A DNA stretch of 7,096 nucleotides from Zavarzinia sp. (lineage in GTDB: Bacteria; Pseudomonadota; Alphaproteobacteria; Zavarziniales; Zavarziniaceae): positions 1 through 7,096 of the forward strand of contig JAQVKV010000108.1 in assembly GCA_028694545.1 (NCBI GenBank). Reading direction: 5' to 3'. The translations under genes were made by a program, and so were the position numbers. Positions within the stretch are counted from its first letter, which is position 1, and each line of letters opens with the position of its first letter. This document shows, piece by piece, positions 1 through 5,102 of this stretch. Under the pieces are notes generated by a model, which was not told where the DNA came from, ran no database searches, and saw nothing but the letters and a program-made list of their open reading frames with translations.

Positions 1-954
1 ACCCTGGACGGTGTCTCTGTCGCCTACGAAGGCCGGCCACCGGTCCTGCGCAATCTGGGGCTTCGCATCGATCCGGACGATCGCATCGCCCTGCTTGGCT
101 CCAACGGCAACGGCAAGTCGACCTTCGCCAAGCTGATCGCCGGGCGCCTGAAGCCGGCCGGCGGCGAGCTGTTCAAGGCGCCGAAACTGCGCCCGGGCTT
201 CTTCGCCCAGCACCAGCAGGACGAATTCCACCTGAACGAGACGCCGGTCCAGCACATGCAGGCCCTGCTGCCCAAGGCAAGCCCGACCGAGGTGCGCGGC
301 CGGCTGGGCGCCTTCGGCTTCGGCGCGACGCTGGCAGATACGCCGGTCGGCCAATTGTCGGGCGGCGAGAAGGCACGCCTGCTCTTCGCCATGATGGCGG
401 TCGACGCCCCCAACATGATCATCCTCGACGAGCCGACCAACCATCTGGACATCCAGGCCCGCGAAGCCCTGGTGGAGGCGGTGAACGATTATCCGGGCGC
501 GGTCATCCTGATCAGCCACGACCGCCACCTGATCGAAGCCTGCGCCGATCGCCTGTGGCTGGTCTCGGGCGGCACGGTGAAAGCCTTCGACGGCGACATG
601 GAGGATTACCGCCGCCAAGTCCTCGCAGGCGCCTTCGACGATGGCCCGGTGAAATCGGCGGAGGCCCCCGCCGGCGCCGACCGCAAGGAACAGCGCCGCG
701 AAGCCGCCCGCGCCCGCGAAGCCCGCGCCCCCCTGACCCGCAAGATCAAGGCGGTGGAAAGCCTGATGGAGAAGCTGGCGAAGGATCTCGCCACCGTCGA
801 AGCGGCCATGGCCGACCCGAAGACCTACAACAATGCCGGCGCCATGACGGAAGCGGGCAAGAAGCGCGGCGAGATCCTGAAAGCGCAGGAAGCGGCCGAG
901 ACCGACTGGCTGGCCCTGCACGAGGAACTGGAGGCGATGGACGCCGGCGACTGA
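1..954 (+). CDS. ABC-F family ATP-binding protein (YheS/Uup-like), 3' part
   Basis: This is the last 317 residues of a soluble ABC-F ATPase, open from the first base and ending at TGA 952-954. ABC-F proteins have two fused nucleotide-binding domains and no membrane part; characterised members act on the ribosome. What is visible is one complete domain: Walker A GSNGNGKST at residues 33-41, signature LSGGEKAR at 119-126, Walker B with catalytic Glu (MIILDEPTNHLD, 139-150, E144) and the H-loop ISHDRH at 171-176. The DEPTNHLD form is typical of ABC-F. It is followed by the 'FDGDMEDYR' element and a charged helical tail (about 220-317) like the C-terminal coiled coil of YheS-type members. Family proteins are around 600 residues, so this should be domain 2, with domain 1 and the interdomain linker outside the window. 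No sign of decay is seen. It converges with the small ORF at 977-1243. The exact subfamily is uncertain without the N-terminal half. Confidence 0.93.
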   Translation, partial: TLDGVSVAYEGRPPVLRNLGLRIDPDDRIALLGSNGNGKSTFAKLIAGRLKPAGGELFKAPKLRPGFFAQHQQDEFHLNETPVQHMQALLPKASPTEVRGRLGAFGFGATLADTPVGQLSGGEKARLLFAMMAVDAPNMIILDEPTNHLDIQAREALVEAVNDYPGAVILISHDRHLIEACADRLWLVSGGTVKAFDGDMEDYRRQVLAGAFDDGPVKSAEAPAGADRKEQRREAARAREARAPLTRKIKAVESLMEKLAKDLATVEAAMADPKTYNNAGAMTEAGKKRGEILKAQEAAETDWLALHEELEAMDAGD

Positions 955-980
955 TCGTCGGCCAGATCCATTCCGATCAG
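951..980. terminator. Inverted repeat shared by two convergent stop codons
   Basis: CTGATCG (951-957) and CGATCAG (974-980) are perfect 7-base inverted arms separated by 16 bases. The left arm contains the ABC-F stop (952-954) and the right arm contains the stop of the facing small ORF (977-979 on the opposite strand). It could act as a weak bidirectional end hairpin, but the loop is long and no T-run follows on either strand, so a terminator role is only a possibility. Confidence 0.2.
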
Positions 981-1243
981 CGCGGCCCGTTCGCCCGAGC
1001 CGCCACGCCGACCGGACGGAACCCCGGCCGCCGCACAGGACCAAAGCGGAATTCCCGTGCCCGCAGCGCCATCCCGTATTTCCGCCCCGCCGCATGCACG
1101 GCCGCCATCACGGCGAAGGGGATCACCACCTCCATCGAGACGAAACCGGCCATCTCCGCCAGCGCCAGCAGGGGAAAGAGCACGAGTGCCGGCCGACACG
1201 CCCAGGCCAGCCAGGCCATCGCCCGATCGAAGGTCGCCGTCAT
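977..1243 (-). CDS. Small putative SOS-controlled membrane protein (88 aa)
   Basis: I do not recognise this protein. I place the start at ATG 1241-1243 because GGGGAG (opposite strand of 1251-1256) lies 7 bases upstream; a TTG at 1259-1261 would add six residues but would place that ribosome site inside the gene. The product starts MTATFDRAMAWLAW. It has a hydrophobic stretch at about residues 9-52, readable as a two-helix hairpin (about 9-29 and 34-52) with acidic residues E30 and E38 near the turn, then an Arg-rich tail (53-88) expected to be cytoplasmic. G or C occupies over 80% of third codon positions, as in the neighbouring genes. A perfect LexA operator lies 24 bases upstream of the start, which suggests induction by DNA damage. 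It is downstream of and codirectional with holC, but separated from it by a terminator-like repeat. Function is unknown: a small division inhibitor or membrane-active peptide is possible by analogy only. It could also be a non-coding ORF. Confidence 0.55.
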   Translation of the reverse strand: MTATFDRAMAWLAWACRPALVLFPLLALAEMAGFVSMEVVIPFAVMAAVHAAGRKYGMALRAREFRFGPVRRPGFRPVGVAARANGPR

Positions 1244-1267
1244 CGCCACTCTCCCCGCCAAACATTA

Positions 1268-1282
1268 GTTCCGCATTTGTTC
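1268..1282 (-). promoter_or_regulatory. LexA operator (SOS box), perfect GTTC-N7-GTTC
   Basis: GTTC at 1268-1271 and GTTC at 1279-1282 are separated by exactly seven bases. This is the direct-repeat operator known for alphaproteobacterial LexA. It sits 24 bases ahead of the start of the small membrane ORF on the minus strand, where a bound repressor would block transcription. No plus-strand gene lies downstream of it, so the small ORF is the only evident target. I could not identify convincing -35 and -10 hexamers around it. Confidence 0.65.
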
Positions 1283-1314
1283 TTGCACGAGTCCGAGTGC
1301 GGCACAAGGGGAAT

Positions 1315-1329
1315 ATTCTTCTTTTGTTC
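1315..1329 (-). promoter_or_regulatory. Second, near-consensus LexA operator
   Basis: ATTC at 1315-1318 and GTTC at 1326-1329 are separated by seven bases, matching 7 of 8 fixed positions of the GTTC-N7-GTTC operator. It lies exactly 47 bp from the perfect site, in the same orientation, and both share the nonamer TTTGTTCTT (1276-1284 and 1323-1331). A paired arrangement would fit cooperative or tighter repression of the small ORF. As a single imperfect site in a T-rich stretch, it may also be coincidence. Confidence 0.4.
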
Positions 1330-1342
1330 TTTTCTGGAATCA

Positions 1343-1418
1343 TCATCGCGGCGAAGGCCGGGATCTCGTGACCAGAAGGCGCCTTTGCGTCGAAAAGTCC
1401 CGGCCTTCGCCGGGATGA
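1343..1418. repeat. Inverted pair of 21-bp palindromic intergenic repeats (REP-like)
   Basis: The 21 bases at 1343-1363 are repeated in inverse orientation at 1398-1418 with one mismatch. Each unit is centred on GGCGAAGGCC, and the right copy forms a perfect CCCGGC-GAAG-GCCGGG hairpin. The 34-base spacer contains the 10-bp palindrome AAGGCGCCTT (1376-1385). From memory, variants of this unit are scattered between genes of many alphaproteobacteria, as single or paired copies. The pair could fold into one long stem or two small hairpins. No transposase is nearby. Confidence 0.7.
1392..1415 (-). terminator. Probable intrinsic terminator after holC
   Basis: Read on the minus strand, a 7-bp stem (1409-1415 pairing with 1398-1404, loop GAAG) is followed after one base by TTTT (1393-1396). 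It begins 23 bases beyond the holC stop. It is formed by the right copy of the intergenic repeat, so the repeat probably doubles as the end of the pepA-holC transcript. It also separates holC from the LexA-controlled ORF. Confidence 0.45.
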
Positions 1419-1425
1419 CGGCCTT

Positions 1426-1435
1426 GTTCCGGAAC
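1426..1435. repeat. 10-bp palindrome next to the holC stop
   Basis: GTTCCGGAAC is a perfect palindrome lying three bases past the holC stop codon. It has no loop and could be part of the end structure of the holC transcript. Its half-sites resemble LexA half-sites but without the required seven-base spacing. No function can be assigned. Confidence 0.25.
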
Positions 1436-1438
1436 GGC

Positions 1439-1897
1439 TCAGGCCTTCTTTTCCCAGCGGCCATCGCCGGATTGCTGCCAGTAGGTGACGGCGTGGCCAG
1501 CCTGCTTGAAGGCGGTCCAGCGGGTGCGGGCGGCGGCGCGCGCCGCCTCGTCGTTGCCGTCAAACATGTCGAGACAGCGGGCGAAGCCCTCAAGCGTGAA
1601 ATCCGCCGGGCCGGCGCCGTCGACCAGCACCAGAATGCTCGCCGCGTTCGGCTTGTCGGTGGCGTCGGCGGTGAGCCAGATGGGCTCGTCCGCCGCGAAA
1701 TTGTCCGGGGCGCGGCCATGCGGCAGGAAGGACTGGTCGTCGAAAGTCCAGAGCGCATCGTCGAGGGACGGCAGACGTTCCGGCACGCCGGTGACGACGA
1801 CGGCGCGAAAGCCGGACTCGACCACCCGGGACAAAAGGCGCGGCAACGCCCATTCGAGCGGCCGCGCCTCGAGATGATAGAAGGAGACTTCCGCCAT
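1439..1897 (-). CDS. holC: DNA polymerase III subunit chi
   Basis: The 152-residue product is chi, the clamp-loader-associated subunit that links the replicase to single-strand binding protein. Length is close to the 147 residues of the E. coli protein. Family landmarks are the start MAEVSFYHLE (1-10), LWTFDDQSFLPHG (49-61), EPIWLT (71-76) and the C-terminal block from MFDGNDEAA (111-119) through RTRW to GHAVTYWQQ (134-142). The start ATG at 1895-1897 gives the N-terminus expected for chi; a longer in-frame reading toward 2173 runs antiparallel through pepA and is not real. The gene begins 8 bases after the pepA stop, so the two are almost certainly cotranscribed, with the ribosome site inside the end of pepA. 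The pepA-holC pair is also found in E. coli. In E. coli chi additionally partners the helicase YoaA in DNA repair; whether that applies here is unknown. Confidence 0.93.
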   Translation of the reverse strand: MAEVSFYHLEARPLEWALPRLLSRVVESGFRAVVVTGVPERLPSLDDALWTFDDQSFLPHGRAPDNFAADEPIWLTADATDKPNAASILVLVDGAGPADFTLEGFARCLDMFDGNDEAARAAARTRWTAFKQAGHAVTYWQQSGDGRWEKKA

Positions 1898-1905
1898 CGG
1901 GCGGT

Positions 1906-3402
1906 CTACTTGCCTTCGTAATTGTCGGCCACGAAGCGGTCGAGCAGGCGCACACCCCAGCCGGTACCGCCGCGCGGCACGGTGGGCCGTTCCTTCTTCG
2001 ACCAGGCGGTGCCCGCGATGTCGAGATGGGCCCAAGGCAGGTCGTTCACGAAGCGCTGTAGGAACTGCGCCGCCGTGATCGAGCCGCCGGAACGGTCCTG
2101 CCCGGTGTTCTGCATGTCGGCGACATCGCAATTGATCTGCTTGTCGTAGGCATCGCCCAGCGGCATGCGCCATACACCCTCGCCCGTCGCCTTGCCGGCG
2201 ACGGTCAGTTTCTCGGCCAGTTCGTCACTGTTCGAGAACATGCCGGCATATTCATGGCCAAGCGCGATGATGATAGCGCCGGTCAGGGTGGCGAGATCGA
2301 TCATCAGGCGCGGCTTGAAGCGGTCCTGGCAGTACCACAGCGCATCCGCCAGCACGAGGCGGCCTTCGGCGTCCGTATTGATCACCTCGATGGTCTGGCC
2401 GGACATGGAGGTGACCACGTCGCCGGGGCGCTGCGCCGTGCCGGAGGGCATGTTCTCGACGAGGCCGACGACGCCGATGACATTCGCCCTGGCCTTGCGC
2501 CCGGCCAGTGCCTTCATCAGGCCGATCACCGTACCGGCGCCGCCCATGTCCCACTTCATCTCTTCCATGCCGGCCGCCGGCTTGATCGAGATGCCGCCGG
2601 TATCGAAGGTGACGCCCTTGCCGATGAAGGCGACCGGCGCCTCCTTGGCCTTGCCGCCCTTCCACTGCATGACGACGAGCTGGCTCTCCCGAGCGCTGCC
2701 CTGACCGACGCCGAGCAAGGCGCCCATGCCCAGCTTGCGCATCTGCGCCTCGCCCAGCACGTCAACCTCAATACCCAGCTTTTCCAAAGACTTGCACTGC
2801 TTTGCCAAGCTTTCGGGATAGATGACGTTGGCAGGTTCCGAGACGAGGTCGCGGGTGAAGAACACGCCGTCCGCGATCTTTTCCAGGCTCGCGAAGGCTT
2901 TCTTCGCCGCCGCCTCGCCCTCGACCGCGACGGTCAGTTTCTTCAGGGCGGGCTTGTCCTCGTCCTTCTTCTTGGTGTGGTACTTGTCGAAGCGATAGGA
3001 GCGCAGCAAGGCGCCATAGGCGATCTGCGCGGCAAGATCGGCGATCGGAAGGGCCAGCCCCTCCGGCGCGTCGACCATCAGGGTCGCCCCTTCCTCGCCC
3101 GTGGCGCCAAGCTTCGCCGCCAGCGTGCTGCCGAGGCCCTGCGCGCCGAGCACATCGAGCGCCGACGGCTTGCCGATGCCGAGCAGCAGCACCCGGCCAA
3201 GATCGAGACCGCCCGGCGCCAGCACTTCGAGCACGTCGCCGCGCTTGCCCTTGAACCGGCTCGCCGTCATGGCGCGGGAAAGCGCGCCGGCGGTCAGCGT
3301 ATCGAGCGATTGCGCGGTCGGCCCGGGCACGCAGTCTTCGAGAACGAAAACCGCGACCGTGCCGTTGGCGGGCAGTTTGGGGGCGGCGAAGGCAATCTTC
3401 AT
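1906..3402 (-). CDS. pepA: Leucyl aminopeptidase (cytosol aminopeptidase, peptidase M17)
   Basis: This 498-residue protein is a cytosolic two-metal M17 aminopeptidase that removes N-terminal residues from peptides and normally forms hexamers. The catalytic domain is complete: GKGVTFDTGG (261-270) with metal ligands K262 and D267, catalytic K274 in ISIKP, D285 in MKWDMGGA, and the family signature NTDAEGRL (342-349) with D344, E346 and catalytic R348. These are consistently eight positions before their E. coli PepA counterparts. Residues 1 to about 170 form the variable N-terminal domain. I choose ATG 3400-3402 (MKIAFAAPKL) because GGAG (opposite 3412-3415) lies 9 bases upstream; the TTG at 3418-3420 would add MPEFFS and has no such site. 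E. coli PepA also binds DNA in Xer recombination and carAB control; nothing here shows that role. Transcription continues into holC. Confidence 0.96.
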   Translation of the reverse strand: MKIAFAAPKLPANGTVAVFVLEDCVPGPTAQSLDTLTAGALSRAMTASRFKGKRGDVLEVLAPGGLDLGRVLLLGIGKPSALDVLGAQGLGSTLAAKLGATGEEGATLMVDAPEGLALPIADLAAQIAYGALLRSYRFDKYHTKKKDEDKPALKKLTVAVEGEAAAKKAFASLEKIADGVFFTRDLVSEPANVIYPESLAKQCKSLEKLGIEVDVLGEAQMRKLGMGALLGVGQGSARESQLVVMQWKGGKAKEAPVAFIGKGVTFDTGGISIKPAAGMEEMKWDMGGAGTVIGLMKALAGRKARANVIGVVGLVENMPSGTAQRPGDVVTSMSGQTIEVINTDAEGRLVLADALWYCQDRFKPRLMIDLATLTGAIIIALGHEYAGMFSNSDELAEKLTVAGKATGEGVWRMPLGDAYDKQINCDVADMQNTGQDRSGGSITAAQFLQRFVNDLPWAHLDIAGTAWSKKERPTVPRGGTGWGVRLLDRFVADNYEGK

Positions 3403-3430
3403 CGAGAAAAACTCCGGCAAGGCATGAGCA

Positions 3431-3448
3431 GCCGGAAGGCGATCCGGC
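3431..3448. other. Small hairpin in the pepA leader
   Basis: GCCGGA (3431-3436) and TCCGGC (3443-3448) form a 6-bp stem with a six-base loop. It falls between the proposed pepA promoter and its ribosome site, so it would sit in the 5' leader. It is short, and similar GC-rich hairpins arise easily by chance, so no regulatory role is claimed. Confidence 0.2.
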
Positions 3449-3456
3449 CCGGTCGC

Positions 3457-3486
3457 ATCTTAGAAGCCAGCGAACAGGGTTGGGAA
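3457..3486 (-). promoter_or_regulatory. Candidate promoter of pepA-holC
   Basis: On the minus strand TTCCCA (opposite 3481-3486) and TAAGAT (opposite 3457-3462) are 18 bases apart, each matching four of six sigma-70 consensus positions. The -10 lies about 54 bases before the pepA start, leaving room for a leader. This is the best pair in the gap, but it was found by eye only. Confidence 0.33.
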
Positions 3487-3492
3487 GCCCGC

Positions 3493-3521
3493 TCGACACG
3501 CGGGGCCGGCGCGGCTATTGA
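3493..3521 (+). promoter_or_regulatory. Candidate promoter of the glycosyltransferase-lptFG unit
   Basis: TCGACA (3493-3498, five of six to TTGACA) and TATTGA (3516-3521, three of six to TATAAT) are 17 bases apart. A transcript from here would begin about at the A of ATG 3528, giving a leaderless message, which would fit the absence of any purine-rich ribosome site before that ATG. It lies within 10 bases of the opposing pepA -35 element, so the two promoters would compete. The -10 is weak. Confidence 0.3.
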
Positions 3522-3527
3522 CTGCGG

Positions 3528-5093
3528 ATGAATTCCGCCCCGCCCCCGCCCCCCGCGCCGTTTCCGCATCGGTCGCCGGAAGATGCCGGCGCCTTTCGCT
3601 TCGTCGTGGCGCTGTCGCTCGGGCTGTGCCTGTTCCGGCTGGCGGTGCTGTTCATCGGCGTCATGCCGCTCTATCTCGACGAGGCGCAATACTGGTTCTG
3701 GGGACAGGATCTGGCGTTCGGCTATTTCTCGAAGCCCCCCCTGATCGGCTGGGCCATCGCGGCGACCACGGCTGTCTGCGGTGACGGAGCGGCCTGCGTG
3801 AAGGCCTCTTCCCCCATCGCCTATGGTATCGCGCCGATCTTCGCCTGGCTGCTCGCGCGCAATCTCTTCGGGTCGCGGGTCGGGGTCATCGCGGCGATCG
3901 GCTTCGCCACCCTGCCCGGCGTCGCCTTCTCGGGCTTCATCATCTCGACCGACCCCCTGCTGCTGATGTGCTGGACCGGCGCGCTCTGGACCTTCGAGCG
4001 CGCACTCGCGACGCGGGAGCGGCGCTGGTGGCTCGGCACCGGTGTCTTCCTCGGCATCGGCATGCTGGCGAAATACGCCATGGTCTATTTCACCCTTCCC
4101 GCCCTGATCGTCGTGGCGCTCGGCACCTATGGCAGGGGGAAGCGGCAATGGGGCGGGCTCGCGCTCGCCGGGCTGGTCGGGCTCCTGGTCCTGTCGCCCA
4201 ACCTGATCTGGAACGCGCTCTCGGGTTTCGAGACCTTCCGCCATACGGCGGCGAATGCCAGCGTCGGTGCCCATATCGGCAATGTCGAAGGCGTCATCGA
4301 ATTCCTCGGTGATCAGGTCGCGATCATCGGGCCCGTGCTCGCCGTCGTCCTCGTCGCGGTGCTCGCCTGGCCGCGCGGGGTGTTCCGCGATCCAGGCATC
4401 CGCCTGCTCGCCTGGTTCTCCCTGCCGATCCTCGGGCTGCTGGTGATGCAGGCCTTTCTGTCGCGGGCCCATGGCAATTGGGCGGCTGTCGCCTTCCCCG
4501 GCCTGTCGATCCTGCTCTTCGCCGCCCTGTCGCGGCTCGGCTATCGCCGGCTGATCACGGCGACGCTGGCCCTCCACTGTGTCCTCTTTCTCGTCATGGG
4601 GGTGGGACTCGCGGTCGGCAAGGTGCCCTTCGTCACCCTGTCCACCGCGACCGATCCGTTCCGCTGGATTCGCGGCTGGGACAGGCTGGCGGAAGCAGTC
4701 GACGAGATGCGCCTCGCCGACTCGTCGCGCCCTCGGGCCGTGATCACGACGGAGCGCGGCGCCACGGCCGAGCTGATCTACCACCTGCGCGACAGCGAAG
4801 CCCTGATCCGCCGCTGGTCACGCGACGAGGAAGCGCCGGACGATCATTTCGCCATGGTCCTCGATCTCGAGGACGCGGTCGGCTGCGATGCCGTGATCGT
4901 CGCCCGGGGCGACTCGCTGCCTGACGAGCTGACGGCACGCTTCAGCGCGGTCGAGGGCCCCGTCCGGGTCGACATGCGCCCCTATCCCGACCGCAAGGGG
5001 ACCTATCATCTTTTCGTCGGCCGCGATTTCGGCCGGACGGGCGGCACCGGGAACACTTGCCGCTCTATCACCCGTACCGGGCGGAGGCTATAG
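3528..5093 (+). CDS. Family 39 (ArnT/PMT-like) membrane glycosyltransferase
   Basis: The 521-residue product is a polytopic inner-membrane glycosyltransferase of the GT39/PMT_2 type, which transfers sugars from polyprenyl-phosphate donors on the periplasmic side. After a Pro-rich cytoplasmic N-terminus (4-13) comes the first membrane helix (about 24-46), then the family's first-loop motif YLDEAQYWFWGQ (49-60) with acidic D51 and E52, the usual catalytic region, continuing into FGYFSKPPLIGW (64-75). STDPLL (140-145) and GMLAKYAM (178-185) are further conserved motifs. Many hydrophobic segments follow to about residue 375, then a soluble C-terminal part (about 380-521) starting near FRWIRGWDRLAEAV. 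ATG 3528 is the only plausible start, though no ribosome site precedes it. lptF starts 9 bases after its stop, so it probably heads an operon with lptFG. That context suggests an LPS or lipid A substrate, but donor and acceptor cannot be read from sequence, and a protein or other glycolipid acceptor is possible. Confidence 0.88.
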   Translation: MNSAPPPPPAPFPHRSPEDAGAFRFVVALSLGLCLFRLAVLFIGVMPLYLDEAQYWFWGQDLAFGYFSKPPLIGWAIAATTAVCGDGAACVKASSPIAYGIAPIFAWLLARNLFGSRVGVIAAIGFATLPGVAFSGFIISTDPLLLMCWTGALWTFERALATRERRWWLGTGVFLGIGMLAKYAMVYFTLPALIVVALGTYGRGKRQWGGLALAGLVGLLVLSPNLIWNALSGFETFRHTAANASVGAHIGNVEGVIEFLGDQVAIIGPVLAVVLVAVLAWPRGVFRDPGIRLLAWFSLPILGLLVMQAFLSRAHGNWAAVAFPGLSILLFAALSRLGYRRLITATLALHCVLFLVMGVGLAVGKVPFVTLSTATDPFRWIRGWDRLAEAVDEMRLADSSRPRAVITTERGATAELIYHLRDSEALIRRWSRDEEAPDDHFAMVLDLEDAVGCDAVIVARGDSLPDELTARFSAVEGPVRVDMRPYPDRKGTYHLFVGRDFGRTGGTGNTCRSITRTGRRL

Positions 5094-5102
5094 TCCGGCG
5101 CC

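Noticed and set aside
825..1346. 173-codon minus-strand ORF overlapping the small membrane ORF
   Set aside because: It begins inside the repeat arm, runs into the ABC-F coding region antisense, and gives a Gly/Arg/Ala-rich low-complexity product. The frame at 977-1243 has the ribosome site and hydrophobic pattern.
1426..1435. GTTCCGGAAC as a third LexA site
   Set aside because: The half-sites are inverted and lack the seven-base spacer required for the alphaproteobacterial operator.
1094..1921. 275-codon plus-strand ORF spanning the LexA sites, the repeat and antisense holC
   Set aside because: It crosses both the intergenic repeat and antisense holC, has no ribosome site and no recognisable domain.
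1439..2173. 244-codon extended form of the holC frame
   Set aside because: The extra N-terminal part is the pepA coding region in another frame; chi clearly starts at MAEVSFYHLE (ATG 1895-1897).
2254..3531. 425-codon plus-strand ORF opposite pepA
   Set aside because: It is the antisense of a fully conserved M17 peptidase and its product is His/Arg/Asp/Ala-rich without motifs.
3537..3560. C-rich tract at the start of the glycosyltransferase gene
   Set aside because: It simply encodes the proline run at residues 5-13. No repeat unit or regulatory element is needed to explain it.
3399..4784. 461-codon minus-strand ORF opposite the glycosyltransferase gene
   Set aside because: Its product is a low-complexity string rich in Arg, Glu, Asp, Gly and Gln, typical of the antisense of GC-rich membrane-protein genes. 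The opposite strand encodes a clear GT39 protein, and this ORF also runs across the pepA promoter region.
5089..5094. TATAGT as a -10 element for a separate lptF promoter
   Set aside because: It matches five of six consensus bases, but no acceptable -35 exists 16-18 bases upstream and it overlaps the stop of the preceding gene. Cotranscription is the simpler reading.
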